Virus record (IMG/VR): IMGVR_UViG_3300006738_004412
Span: 1-21,131 of that record
Source: a virus
Length of the DNA stretch: 21,131 bases
Direction: 5' to 3' (one strand)
Shown: in pieces, positions 7,042-14,821 of the stretch
Position numbering within the stretch: the first letter of the stretch is position 1
How the letters are laid out: each line of letters opens with the position of its first letter
The notes under the pieces: model-generated
The model's database searches: none
Told to the model about the DNA's origin: nothing
What the model saw: only the letters and a program-made list of their open reading frames with translations
Position numbers and translations under genes: made by a program

Positions 7042-10000
7042 AAAAGAACCCTCAATCCCATTCGTGGGGCTACATGCCCATAGCGTGGCCGGAAGCATCT
7101 TTGATGCCATTGGATACCCGCCAGAACATATGGATTTTGCTTATGAGAATGGCGCCGAAGCACTGGCGTTGACAGATCACGGAAACATGAACGGTTTTAG
7201 CCACCAGCTTCTGCACTTGAAGAAGATGAAGACGCAGGGCAAGAAGTTTAAGGCTATCTACGGGGTGGAGGCATATTTTATTCCTAGTATCAAAGAGTGG
7301 CGTGAAGAATATGATAGAATAAAAGCAGACGCCAAAGGGGCACGTAAGCTCAACAACGATATGAGCGGGACCACAATCGAGGATGAAGAAGAAAGTAAAA
7401 AGGCTATCAGGAGCCTCCTCAACCATCGCCGACATATGGTTCTTATAGCACAAAATCAGACTGGCTTGAGCAATATCTTTAAGCTAATCTCTGAGAGTTA
7501 CAAACAAGAAAACTTTTATCGTTATCCGCGTGTTGACTATGAAATGCTGGAAAAGTACAGCGATGGAGTAATTGCTTCCAGTGCGTGCCTAGGCGGAATA
7601 TACGCCGGCGACTATTGGAGTAACCGCGAAGACGGAGAAGAGGCAATACTTAATGCGATGCGGTCAACCACTGAGAATATGGTGAGAATCTTTGGAGATC
7701 GTTGGTACGGAGAGTTACAGTGGAACAACATCCCCCAACAGCATGAATTGAATAAATATATTATTCAAATGAAAAACGAATATGATATTACATTGATTTC
7801 TACTGCCGACAGCCATTATCCTAATCCGACGGCATGGAAAGATCGAGAGCTTTACAAGAGACTTGGATGGTTGGGATCCGCGAAGCGTCCTGGCTATCTA
7901 TCTAACGAACTACCGATTGACACTGACGCCATTGGCTATGAACTATATCCCAAAAACGGTGATCAGATGTGGGAGTCGTACAAAAAGTATTCAGAGTCGT
8001 GCGGAGTAGAATATGACGATGACTTGATACTGAATTCGTTAACGGAAACTCATTATATTGCTTTTAGCCGGGTTGATGATTTTCAGCCGGACACATCTAT
8101 TAAGCTTCCGGACTTTGTGGTGCCAGAAGGGGCTACGGCGGAAGAAGCTCTTCAAAAGCTAGCGATCGACAGCCTGCGTACAAAGAAGCTTCACGAAGAC
8201 CCAGAGTATACCGAGAGATTGAAGATGGAGCTAGCAATTATTGAGGATCGAGGGTTCAGTAAATACTTCTTGACCATGAAGGCCATTGTAGACAAAGCTA
8301 ATGAGGTTCAGGTGACAGGCCCGGGCAGAGGCTCGGCAGCAGGATCTCTAGTAGCTTATGTGTTAGATATTACACAGGTTGATCCTATTCGGTGGGGGCT
8401 TCTCTTTGAGAGATTTCTGCGCCGGGATGCTACAGACTACCCCGATATTGATTTTGATGTATCGGAACCGATGGAGCTTAAGGAACGACTGGCTGAAGAC
8501 TGGGGCGAAAATACTGTCGTGCCGATCTCCAACTGGAACACTCTTCAACTTCGTTCTCTTCTTAAAGACATTGGGAAGTTCTATGACATTCCTTTCATTG
8601 AAGTTAACAAGGTAACGAGTGTCATGGTAAGAGAGGCCACTCCCGATGCCAAGCGCAAGCATGACATTAAGGCAGGCGTCTATAATCCCACGTGGGAAGA
8701 GGTTATGGAGTTCAGTCCATCCCTGCGCGGGTTCCTAATAAAGTATCCGAATGTTAAGACGCACGTCGAGGCGCTCGTTGGACAGGTGCGCTCCTGCTCC
8801 CGGCACGCTGGTGGCATACTGGTGGCCGAGAATCTAGACGAACGCATGCCGTTGATTAACTCTGGCGGAGTTCGACAGGCTCCTTGGGCCGAGGGTCAGC
8901 ATGTACGCCACTTGGAGCCGCTAGGGTTTATTAAGTTTGACTTGTTGGGACTTTCTACTCTACGGATGATTGATGGATGTGTTCGACACGTTCTTCGAAG
9001 GCACTATAATATTGCCGAACCCACGTTTGAGGACGTTAAAGATTTTTACAGTAAGCACCTACATCCTGACACGATGGACTTTGATGATCAGGAGGTATAC
9101 GAGAACATCTTTAAGAAGGGAAATTGGGCGGGCATCTTTCAGTTTACAGAACAGCCCGCACAGAGTTTTTGTAAGCGGGCACAACCCGAAAGCTTGATTG
9201 ATCTTGCGGCCATCACTTCCATCTACCGCCCGGGCCCTCTGTCGGCCAACGTCCACGAACAGTATGTGGACGCAAAGAATAATCCAGACGACATTGAACA
9301 TATCCACGACATCGTTCAGGAAGAGACACAGGAGACGTTCGGGTTCTTGATTTTTCAGGAACAAATTGCGATGCTCGCCCACAAGCTGGGCAAGGATCTA
9401 AGCCTGGACGAAGGAAACATGCTCCGTAAAGTTCTAACGAAAAAGGGAACCGGGAAGGGTCACGAAGTTAAGAATAGACTCTATGCAAAGTTTGTGGAAG
9501 GTTGCCAAGAAAAGGGGATGAGGATCTCAAGAGCAGACAAACTATGGAAAACTTTTGAGTACTTCTCTGGTTATGGATTTAATAAATCTCATGCGGTTTC
9601 CTACTCTATTATTTCATTCCAGTGCGCATGGTTATTAAATTACTATGCTCCGGAGTGGATGGCGGCGTTCCTAGATAAGGAGCCCGAGACCAGGAAAGAA
9701 AAGGCCATTAATATTGCGAAGAGCTATGGTTTTAATATTAGGAAAGCCGACATCAATACATCTGGAAAAGTTTGGGAGATCGATCCCAACGATAAAAGCA
9801 CTTTGATTCAGCCGCTGTCCTCACTAAAGGGCCTAGGCGATGCCGCCATTGAACAGATCTTGAACAATCGCCCATTTAATACGATTGAGGATACTATTTT
9901 CCATCCGGATGTGATATACTCTAAGTTGAATAAGAAAGCGTTAGATGTGTTGGTGCGCAGCGGAGCAATGGACAACTTGATGGATGAGCGCTTTACGGGT

Positions 10001-10471
10001 CGTAAACATTTTTGGTCGGCCGTGGCAGTAGATAGACCAAAGAACAAGAAGAAGTTTTCAGAAAACATAGAAATTTATGGCCCCGAAGGTGACTTCTCTC
10101 ACGAGGAAGAGATCGAGAACACCGTAAGTCTTACGGGTATCTTTCCAATGGATCTGGTTATCGATCACAAGATTAAGAGTCGGCTAGACGAGTTATATGT
10201 TCCGCCTATATCAGAATATGATCGAGATTTGGGATTAGTATGGTTTATTCCCAGAGAGGTCACCGAACGCTTGACAAAGAACGGAAAGCCGTATTTGATT
10301 ATTACTGCGATAGATGGAAATTCAGCGTTGACAAAGATTAGATGCTGGGGTATAATACCAGAGAGGGATAGAGTTTTTGTTAACCGCCCTTACATGGCGC
10401 GCCTAGATTATAATGAACAATGGGGATTCAGCACAAGGTCAGTCAAACATAACTTGAGATTGTTAGGATAG
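7034..10471 (+). CDS. dnaE: DNA polymerase III alpha subunit (DnaE-like, C-family)
   Basis: This 1145-residue C-family replicative DNA polymerase carries an N-terminal PHP domain with metal ligands HAH (14-16), TDH (47-49) and GVEAYF (77-82). Because the ligand set looks intact, intrinsic 3'-5' editing is possible. The polymerase core shows GPGRGSAAGS at 429-438, catalytic PDIDFD with Asp471 and Asp473, and a third acidic residue Asp636 in KFDLLGL. A tandem helix-hairpin region follows (SLKGLGDAAIEQIL), then a C-terminal OB-like domain. The start is a GTG at 7034, overlapping the previous gene by eight bases, with GGAG about ten bases upstream. It starts just ahead of the PHP strand, so no obvious sequence is missing. 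No epsilon, beta or tau subunit gene is in the window. Its pairing with a gp41-type helicase is unusual compared with T4. Confidence 0.95.
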   Translation: MNRKEPSIPFVGLHAHSVAGSIFDAIGYPPEHMDFAYENGAEALALTDHGNMNGFSHQLLHLKKMKTQGKKFKAIYGVEAYFIPSIKEWREEYDRIKADAKGARKLNNDMSGTTIEDEEESKKAIRSLLNHRRHMVLIAQNQTGLSNIFKLISESYKQENFYRYPRVDYEMLEKYSDGVIASSACLGGIYAGDYWSNREDGEEAILNAMRSTTENMVRIFGDRWYGELQWNNIPQQHELNKYIIQMKNEYDITLISTADSHYPNPTAWKDRELYKRLGWLGSAKRPGYLSNELPIDTDAIGYELYPKNGDQMWESYKKYSESCGVEYDDDLILNSLTETHYIAFSRVDDFQPDTSIKLPDFVVPEGATAEEALQKLAIDSLRTKKLHEDPEYTERLKMELAIIEDRGFSKYFLTMKAIVDKANEVQVTGPGRGSAAGSLVAYVLDITQVDPIRWGLLFERFLRRDATDYPDIDFDVSEPMELKERLAEDWGENTVVPISNWNTLQLRSLLKDIGKFYDIPFIEVNKVTSVMVREATPDAKRKHDIKAGVYNPTWEEVMEFSPSLRGFLIKYPNVKTHVEALVGQVRSCSRHAGGILVAENLDERMPLINSGGVRQAPWAEGQHVRHLEPLGFIKFDLLGLSTLRMIDGCVRHVLRRHYNIAEPTFEDVKDFYSKHLHPDTMDFDDQEVYENIFKKGNWAGIFQFTEQPAQSFCKRAQPESLIDLAAITSIYRPGPLSANVHEQYVDAKNNPDDIEHIHDIVQEETQETFGFLIFQEQIAMLAHKLGKDLSLDEGNMLRKVLTKKGTGKGHEVKNRLYAKFVEGCQEKGMRISRADKLWKTFEYFSGYGFNKSHAVSYSIISFQCAWLLNYYAPEWMAAFLDKEPETRKEKAINIAKSYGFNIRKADINTSGKVWEIDPNDKSTLIQPLSSLKGLGDAAIEQILNNRPFNTIEDTIFHPDVIYSKLNKKALDVLVRSGAMDNLMDERFTGRKHFWSAVAVDRPKNKKKFSENIEIYGPEGDFSHEEEIENTVSLTGIFPMDLVIDHKIKSRLDELYVPPISEYDRDLGLVWFIPREVTERLTKNGKPYLIITAIDGNSALTKIRCWGIIPERDRVFVNRPYMARLDYNEQWGFSTRSVKHNLRLLG

Positions 10472-10480
10472 GAAATAAGG

Positions 10481-10624
10481 ATGGCAAGAAAAAGAAATAC
10501 GAAACCAGGGAGTACTAAAAAGAAAACAAGCATTGGTAACAGTAAGTTTACCAAACGCGGTACCCCGGGCACGCACGGAGGCAACAAGTGTTATAAAAAG
10601 AGATATCGAGGGCAAGGAAGATGA
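10481..10624 (+). CDS. Small very basic protein (47 residues)
   Basis: A 47-codon frame starts at ATG 10481, eight or nine bases after the polymerase stop, with AAGG directly upstream. It ends at TGA 10622-10624, overlapping the next ATG at 10621 (ATGA). The protein is about one third Lys and Arg, with an STKKKTSIGNSKFTKRG core and a KKRYRGQGR tail, one Cys and no hydrophobic core. Tight fit between two genes, a good start context and the coupling overlap argue that it is real. It resembles small Lys-rich proteins with an SIGNS...YRGQG pattern that I recall from T4-like marine phages, which I cannot verify here. Nucleic-acid binding is a reasonable guess from charge alone. Confidence 0.72.
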   Translation: MARKRNTKPGSTKKKTSIGNSKFTKRGTPGTHGGNKCYKKRYRGQGR

Positions 10625-11613
10625 TAGTAGATATAGTAGTTGATTTACAATACGGCGACTGTGGAAAGGGTAAAATAACCCACCATCTACTACGCCAAGG
10701 AGCTTATACACATTGTCTTCGTTATAATGGCGGCTGCAATGCGGGTCACACCATTTATCACGAGGGGAAGAAATTTATAACCCATCACATCCCGGCCGGT
10801 GTTTTCTTCGGAGTTAAGTCTGTTATCGGCGCTGGCTGTGTCGTCAATCTGGAACAATTCTTCAAGGAAATAGAAATGTTAGAAGAGAATGGAATACCCT
10901 GCAACGAGTTGGTGAGGATAGCAAAGAATGCACACATTATTACTGACAAGCACATAGAGGAAGAGACTGAGGAGAACGCAATCGGCACAACTAAGCGTGG
11001 CAACGGGCCTGCTTATCGAGACAAGTATGCGCGCTGCGGCATCCGTGCCGAAATGATACCGGCGCTAATGGACTATGTTGTTGATCTTTATGAAGAATTA
11101 CACAATTATCCTGCTGCTCGCGTCCTCTGTGAGGGCGCACAAGGCTTCGGACTGGACATAGACTGGGGCGACTACCCATACGTCACTTCAAGCCATTGTA
11201 CGACGGCTGGGGCTCTTCTAAATGGAATTCCACCCATTGCGGTGCGTAAGGTGTGGGGCGTCGCTAAAGCATACGAGACCTACGTGGGCTCTAAGAAGTT
11301 CCATGGGAGTGGTAAAATATTTGACAGACTCCAGGAAGCGGGTCAAGAATACGGGGCCACAACCGGTCGACCACGACAGTGCAACTGGACCAATTTGAGT
11401 CTTTTAAATAAGGCTATAAAGATTAATGGCGTTACAGATCTGGTAATTAATAAGGTGGATGTGCTGAGAGAGGTAGATGCTTGGTCGTTTCGACTCAACA
11501 ATGAGAATAGTATCGCCATCCACTTACAAAGCGAAGACAGCTGGAAAGAATATCTAGAATTTTATTTGCCGGAAGTAGACCTTCATTTTTCAGACAACCC
11601 AGAGAGAATATAA
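10621..11613 (+). CDS. Adenylosuccinate synthetase family enzyme, PurA/PurZ type
   Basis: This 330-residue PurA-family ligase is about 100 residues shorter than bacterial PurA, a size shared with archaeal PurA and phage PurZ. PurA joins Asp to IMP. PurZ joins Asp to dGMP in the first step toward 2-aminoadenine. Visible motifs are the P-loop YGDCGKGK at 11-18 with Asp13, NAGHT with His43, the IMP-loop-like GTTKRGNGPAY at 122-132, EGAQGFGLDIDWG at 171-183, YPYVTSSHCTT at 185-195, the aspartate loop GATTGRPRQ at 245-253, and NKVD at 277-280. NKVD fits the guanine-recognition motif of GTP-using PurA. Asp13 is retained, whereas canonical PurZ is reported to replace it. Substrate specificity cannot be settled by reading. 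Start and stop overlap both neighbours (ATGA, TAATG). Confidence 0.85.
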   Translation: MIVDIVVDLQYGDCGKGKITHHLLRQGAYTHCLRYNGGCNAGHTIYHEGKKFITHHIPAGVFFGVKSVIGAGCVVNLEQFFKEIEMLEENGIPCNELVRIAKNAHIITDKHIEEETEENAIGTTKRGNGPAYRDKYARCGIRAEMIPALMDYVVDLYEELHNYPAARVLCEGAQGFGLDIDWGDYPYVTSSHCTTAGALLNGIPPIAVRKVWGVAKAYETYVGSKKFHGSGKIFDRLQEAGQEYGATTGRPRQCNWTNLSLLNKAIKINGVTDLVINKVDVLREVDAWSFRLNNENSIAIHLQSEDSWKEYLEFYLPEVDLHFSDNPERI

Positions 11614-12215
11614 TGAAGACAACAATCACCAGCAGCCCGCTCCTGAAAGAAGTAGAACTCCGAAAGTCTCCGGTTGTCATACGGGTAAATGAATTTAATA
11701 ATAAGGCGGCTAAGGAGTTCGCTGATCGAGTGTCGGCCGCTCATAATACCGGTCAATCAGTTATACCGGTTATTATAGATTCATATGGTGGGCAGGTCTA
11801 CAGTTTAATGGCTATGATATCATCCATCAAACACGCCGAGCTTCCCGTGGCCACCATTGTCGAAGGAAAGGCCATGTCTTGCGGAGCGATTTTGTTTTCT
11901 TTTGGAGATGAAGGAATGAGATTTATGGACTCCGACGCTACTTTGATGATACATGATGTTTCAACATCCGTGTGGGGTAAGGTGGAAGAGATTAAGGCAG
12001 ACGCAGCCGAAGCGGAGCGATTAAACCAAACAGTTTATAAGATGATGGCCAGAAATTGCGGCAAGAAAGATGATTACTTTCTGGATCTCATTCATGAGCG
12101 CGGCCACGCTGATTGGTTCTTGGACGCGGCAGCGGCACAGAAACATAACATGGCCAACCAAATACGAGTACCTAAGTTTAACATAACAGTTAACGTTAAC
12201 ATTGATTTTGAATAG
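11613..12215 (+). CDS. ClpP-like serine peptidase (first of two)
   Basis: This 200-residue protein has a ClpP/crotonase fold. The oxyanion-loop glycines appear in DSYGG (56-60). The nucleophile lies in GKAMSCG with Ser89, the catalytic His in LMIH with His114, and the third member is probably Asp167 in HADWFLDAAAA, matching the ClpP D-x-F-x-x-x-x-A pattern. The complete triad suggests an active self-compartmentalising peptidase. It could act with a host ClpX/ClpA unfoldase or in capsid maturation, but no portal or capsid gene is adjacent. The start codon overlaps the purA-like stop (TAATG). It differs strongly from the second ClpP-like protein at 16822, so the two are not a recent duplication. 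Confidence 0.85.
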   Translation: MKTTITSSPLLKEVELRKSPVVIRVNEFNNKAAKEFADRVSAAHNTGQSVIPVIIDSYGGQVYSLMAMISSIKHAELPVATIVEGKAMSCGAILFSFGDEGMRFMDSDATLMIHDVSTSVWGKVEEIKADAAEAERLNQTVYKMMARNCGKKDDYFLDLIHERGHADWFLDAAAAQKHNMANQIRVPKFNITVNVNIDFE

Positions 12216-12223
12216 GAGATAAA

Positions 12224-12688
12224 ATGATTGTACAATACCACCGCGTGAGAAAAGACGTGAGTAGACCAACGAGAGGACACCCCAGCGACGCTGGCCTCGA
12301 TGTATATTTTTGTCCGGCAGACAGGTCCACCACGGTGTTACGAATAGCGCCGGGCGAAAACAAGCTACTTCAAACCGGTTTAAGATTTGAAGTGCCTCAT
12401 GGATATATGCTGGAGGTTAAGAACCGATCTAGCGTGGCTGCTACCCGCGGCCTAATCGTGGGAGCATGTGTTATTGACTCCGGGTATGCCGGCGAAGTGT
12501 TTATTAATCTTCACAACGTCGGTTCCAACACTCAATTAATTGAACCCTACACAAAGATAGCACAATTGGTTATGCTTCCTGTGGTATCGTTCCAGGCATT
12601 GGAAAACGAAGAAGGGGAGCTTTACGAGTATCCCGTCACTATAAGCGCGCGCGGCACCGATGCGCTGGGAAGTACAGATGAAGCCTGA
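12224..12688 (+). CDS. dut: dUTP diphosphatase (trimeric dUTPase)
   Basis: This is a 154-residue homotrimeric dUTPase, which hydrolyses dUTP to dUMP, keeping uracil out of phage DNA and feeding dTMP synthesis. All five motifs are present in order: I SDAGLDVYF (21-29), II NRSS (67-70), III ACVIDSGYAGEV (81-92) with the catalytic Asp85, IV KIAQLVM (111-117) and V RGTDALGST (143-151). Motif V has Asp where many enzymes have Gly. The ATG has GGAG at close spacing upstream and lies eight bases after the ClpP-like gene. Confidence 0.95.
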   Translation: MIVQYHRVRKDVSRPTRGHPSDAGLDVYFCPADRSTTVLRIAPGENKLLQTGLRFEVPHGYMLEVKNRSSVAATRGLIVGACVIDSGYAGEVFINLHNVGSNTQLIEPYTKIAQLVMLPVVSFQALENEEGELYEYPVTISARGTDALGSTDEA

Positions 12689-12737
12689 AGCGTCACACCT
12701 TACAAAAGGAAGCCTGTGGAAAAAATCTGGAGGCGCT

Positions 12738-13211
12738 ATGGGATTTAGTTCCAAAAGCGGGGACTGGGACACGCCCCAGGCATTTTTCGACAAGCTAAAT
12801 GAACAGTTTGAGTTTACTCTTGATCCGTGTGCGACAGAGGCCAGCGCTAAGTGTAAAAAATATTTTACTAAAGAGGATGATGGTCTTGCGCAAGATTGGA
12901 AGGGTCACACGGTTTTTGTGAACCCTCCCTATGGGCGCGGCATTGGGGCGTGGCTTAAAAAGGGATACCAAGAATCTAAGAGGCACAACACAGTCGTTGT
13001 GATGCTTGTTCCAGCCAGGACTGATACTAAATGGTGGCACGACTATGTGATGAGGGCAAAAGAGGTTCATTTAGTTCGCGGCCGATTAAAATTTGGCAGC
13101 TCCGAAAACGCGGCTCCATTTCCGTCGGCAGTCGTGGTGTTTCATTCTAATATGCTCTACAAGCCACCGATTGCGCTGACGCCCGACTTCTATCCGATGG
13201 AGCGTACATGA
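12738..13211 (+). CDS. Phage Dam-type DNA N6-adenine methyltransferase
   Basis: This is a member of the phage DNA N6-adenine methyltransferase (Dam) family, recognised by WDTPQAFFDKLN followed by FTLDPCATEASAKC and then the catalytic NPPYG (residues 62-66 from this start). It would methylate adenines in phage DNA. Target sequence is unknown. The frame also offers ATGs at 12660 and 12678, which overlap the dUTPase end. I favour 12738 because it has GGAGG four bases upstream, the same spacing used by the genes at 16104 and 19376, and because the conserved family block begins right after it. From this start the protein has 157 residues. If the enzyme starts at 12678 it gains 20 poorly structured residues. 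It is coupled to the next gene by ATGA. Confidence 0.85.
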   Translation: MGFSSKSGDWDTPQAFFDKLNEQFEFTLDPCATEASAKCKKYFTKEDDGLAQDWKGHTVFVNPPYGRGIGAWLKKGYQESKRHNTVVVMLVPARTDTKWWHDYVMRAKEVHLVRGRLKFGSSENAAPFPSAVVVFHSNMLYKPPIALTPDFYPMERT

Positions 13212-13477
13212 GTAGACCAAAGATAAGAAAAGTAGACACCGCTAAACGTAAGAAGGAGCGTAAGAGAACACAACAAGTGTTGGAACAAAGAACAAGTTTG
13301 TTTTTAAACACGCCAGAAAAGTGCTGCTTGTGTGAGGCCGCGTTTGATAAGAAAAGTAAAAAGATGGCGCAAACTTGGCACATCGTAGTTTATGAAGATA
13401 GAAAAGTAATGAGATTAACTTGTCCCGACTGCCAAAAGAAAGTTGACAATGCGATGGAGAAAATAAATGCTGACTAA
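13208..13477 (+). CDS. Small zinc-ribbon-like protein
   Basis: This 89-residue protein has a highly basic N-terminal third (K/R-rich, residues 4-20) and two CxxC pairs at 39-42 and 72-75 separated by about 30 residues with a predicted strand pair (TWHIVVYE and KVMRLTCP), the layout of a zinc ribbon. An extra Cys40 sits beside the first pair. Zinc and nucleic-acid binding are likely, but no specific function is recognised. It is coupled at both ends, starting in the methyltransferase stop (ATGA) and ending 11 bases inside the IMPDH/GMPR gene. Confidence 0.75.
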   Translation: MSRPKIRKVDTAKRKKERKRTQQVLEQRTSLFLNTPEKCCLCEAAFDKKSKKMAQTWHIVVYEDRKVMRLTCPDCQKKVDNAMEKINAD

Positions 13478-14501
13478 ACAAGCCGTGTCATACGATGATA
13501 TTTTATTAGTGCCTCAATACTCTGATATTGAAACTCGTGCTGAAATAGAGATAGGCGCTGATTTAGACAAACATAATCATTTCGATCTACCAATTATTGC
13601 CAGCCCAATGGATACTATTTCTGGCGATAAGATGGCAATTGCTATGAATTTCAACGGGGGACTAGCTGTCCTTCATCGATATAATACGATTGAAAAGCAA
13701 TCTGGCCTCGCAGCCTCTGTTATTAAATTGTGCGGCCACCGCGCTGCTGCTGCCATAGGTACCACAGAAGAATATTTGGACCGGTCGACGGCGCTATATG
13801 AAGCCGGCGTACGTATCTTATGTATTGACGTGGCTCACGGACACCATGTTCTGGTGAAAAATGCGCTACATAAGCTGCGCAATCTTTTTGGCGACACGGT
13901 TCACATTATGGCTGGGAACGTTGCCACTCTTGAGGGCTTTATTGATTTGGCCACGTGGGGCGCGGATAGCATACGCATTGGGGTTGGAGGCGGAAGTATC
14001 TGTTCTACTCGTATTCAAACTGGTCACGGCATACCGACTTTAGAATCAATAATGGCAACTCGAATGGTTAAACAAAGTGGTCGCTTTGAGAATGTTAAAG
14101 TGATAGCTGACGGTGGACTCAAGAGTTCTGGTGATATTGTTAAGGCTCTTGCCTGTGGGGCAGACTTTGCCATGGTGGGTTCATTGCTGGCGGGATCTGA
14201 TGAATGTCCGGGCGAGATTATAGAGACGAGAAAAGGCAAGTTTAAGACCTACCGAGGGATGGCCAGTAAAGATGCTCAACTGGAGTGGCGGGGCAAGACC
14301 GCTTCGCTTGAAGGCATCTCTACAGTAGTTCCGCATCGTGGACCGGTTGCCGATGTGATAGCCGAATTAGCTAGAGGCATACGAAGCGGCTTATCATACT
14401 CTGGCGCGCGGTCTATCTCAGAGTTACAGGAGAAAGTACAGTTTATTATTCAATCTCCAGCCGGACAGACAGAAAGTTCAACGCATATACTAAACCGATG
14501 A
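13467..14501 (+). CDS. IMP dehydrogenase/GMP reductase family enzyme lacking CBS domains
   Basis: This 344-residue TIM barrel of the IMPDH/GMPR family has an N-terminal YDDILLVPQYSD, the catalytic loop GGGSICSTR at 174-182 with Cys179, the phosphate site IADGG (213-217) and YRGM at 262-265. No CBS pair is inserted, giving GMP-reductase-like length. The flap between YRGM and LEGIS is short, as in GMPR, and lacks the Arg-Tyr pair of IMPDH. In contrast the end (QFIIQSPAG..ES..HIL) looks like the IMPDH C-terminus. Whether it makes XMP from IMP or IMP from GMP is therefore undecided. The usual GPGS is GGGS here. Its operon also carries a PurA/PurZ-like ligase, so the two enzymes together probably redirect purine nucleotides. 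Confidence 0.88.
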   Translation: MLTKQAVSYDDILLVPQYSDIETRAEIEIGADLDKHNHFDLPIIASPMDTISGDKMAIAMNFNGGLAVLHRYNTIEKQSGLAASVIKLCGHRAAAAIGTTEEYLDRSTALYEAGVRILCIDVAHGHHVLVKNALHKLRNLFGDTVHIMAGNVATLEGFIDLATWGADSIRIGVGGGSICSTRIQTGHGIPTLESIMATRMVKQSGRFENVKVIADGGLKSSGDIVKALACGADFAMVGSLLAGSDECPGEIIETRKGKFKTYRGMASKDAQLEWRGKTASLEGISTVVPHRGPVADVIAELARGIRSGLSYSGARSISELQEKVQFIIQSPAGQTESSTHILNR

Positions 14502-14821
14502 AAAGCGATTCGACACCAGTGAGTTTTTTTCTTCATCCTCGTATACACGAAGAGTTGAAAATAAGATTATACTACGAAGGGTTTGCTACACAAAGCGAAT
14601 TCTTCAGGGCGTGTACGTTATCGCTGCTCGAAAAGAATGAAAAGTTTATGGAGTTTCTAGATCATTATCGCGAGAATGAAGGGTTAATGTCAAAGGCTAA
14701 GCTAAGGAGATCAAAAAAGTTACGAGAAGATGGAAAAGATTTAATGAAAGAGTTGGGGATTACGAAAGAAGATGTAGAGAATATATTTGATTTAATAGAA
14801 GAGGAGATACCAGAGTTATGA
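14498..14821 (+). CDS. Ribbon-helix-helix-like small protein
   Basis: A 107-residue protein, coupled at both ends by ATGA overlaps. Its first 50 residues follow a ribbon-helix-helix layout: a strand PVSFFLHP, a helix RIHEELKIRLYYEG, a turn with FATQSEFFRAC, then a second helix ending LLEKN, as in CopG/Arc repressors. The rest is highly charged and helical (KAKLRRSKKLREDG, then an acidic tail). DNA binding and transcriptional regulation are plausible, and the neighbouring sigma-like gene supports a regulatory role. No operator was identified. Confidence 0.65.
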   Translation: MKSDSTPVSFFLHPRIHEELKIRLYYEGFATQSEFFRACTLSLLEKNEKFMEFLDHYRENEGLMSKAKLRRSKKLREDGKDLMKELGITKEDVENIFDLIEEEIPEL

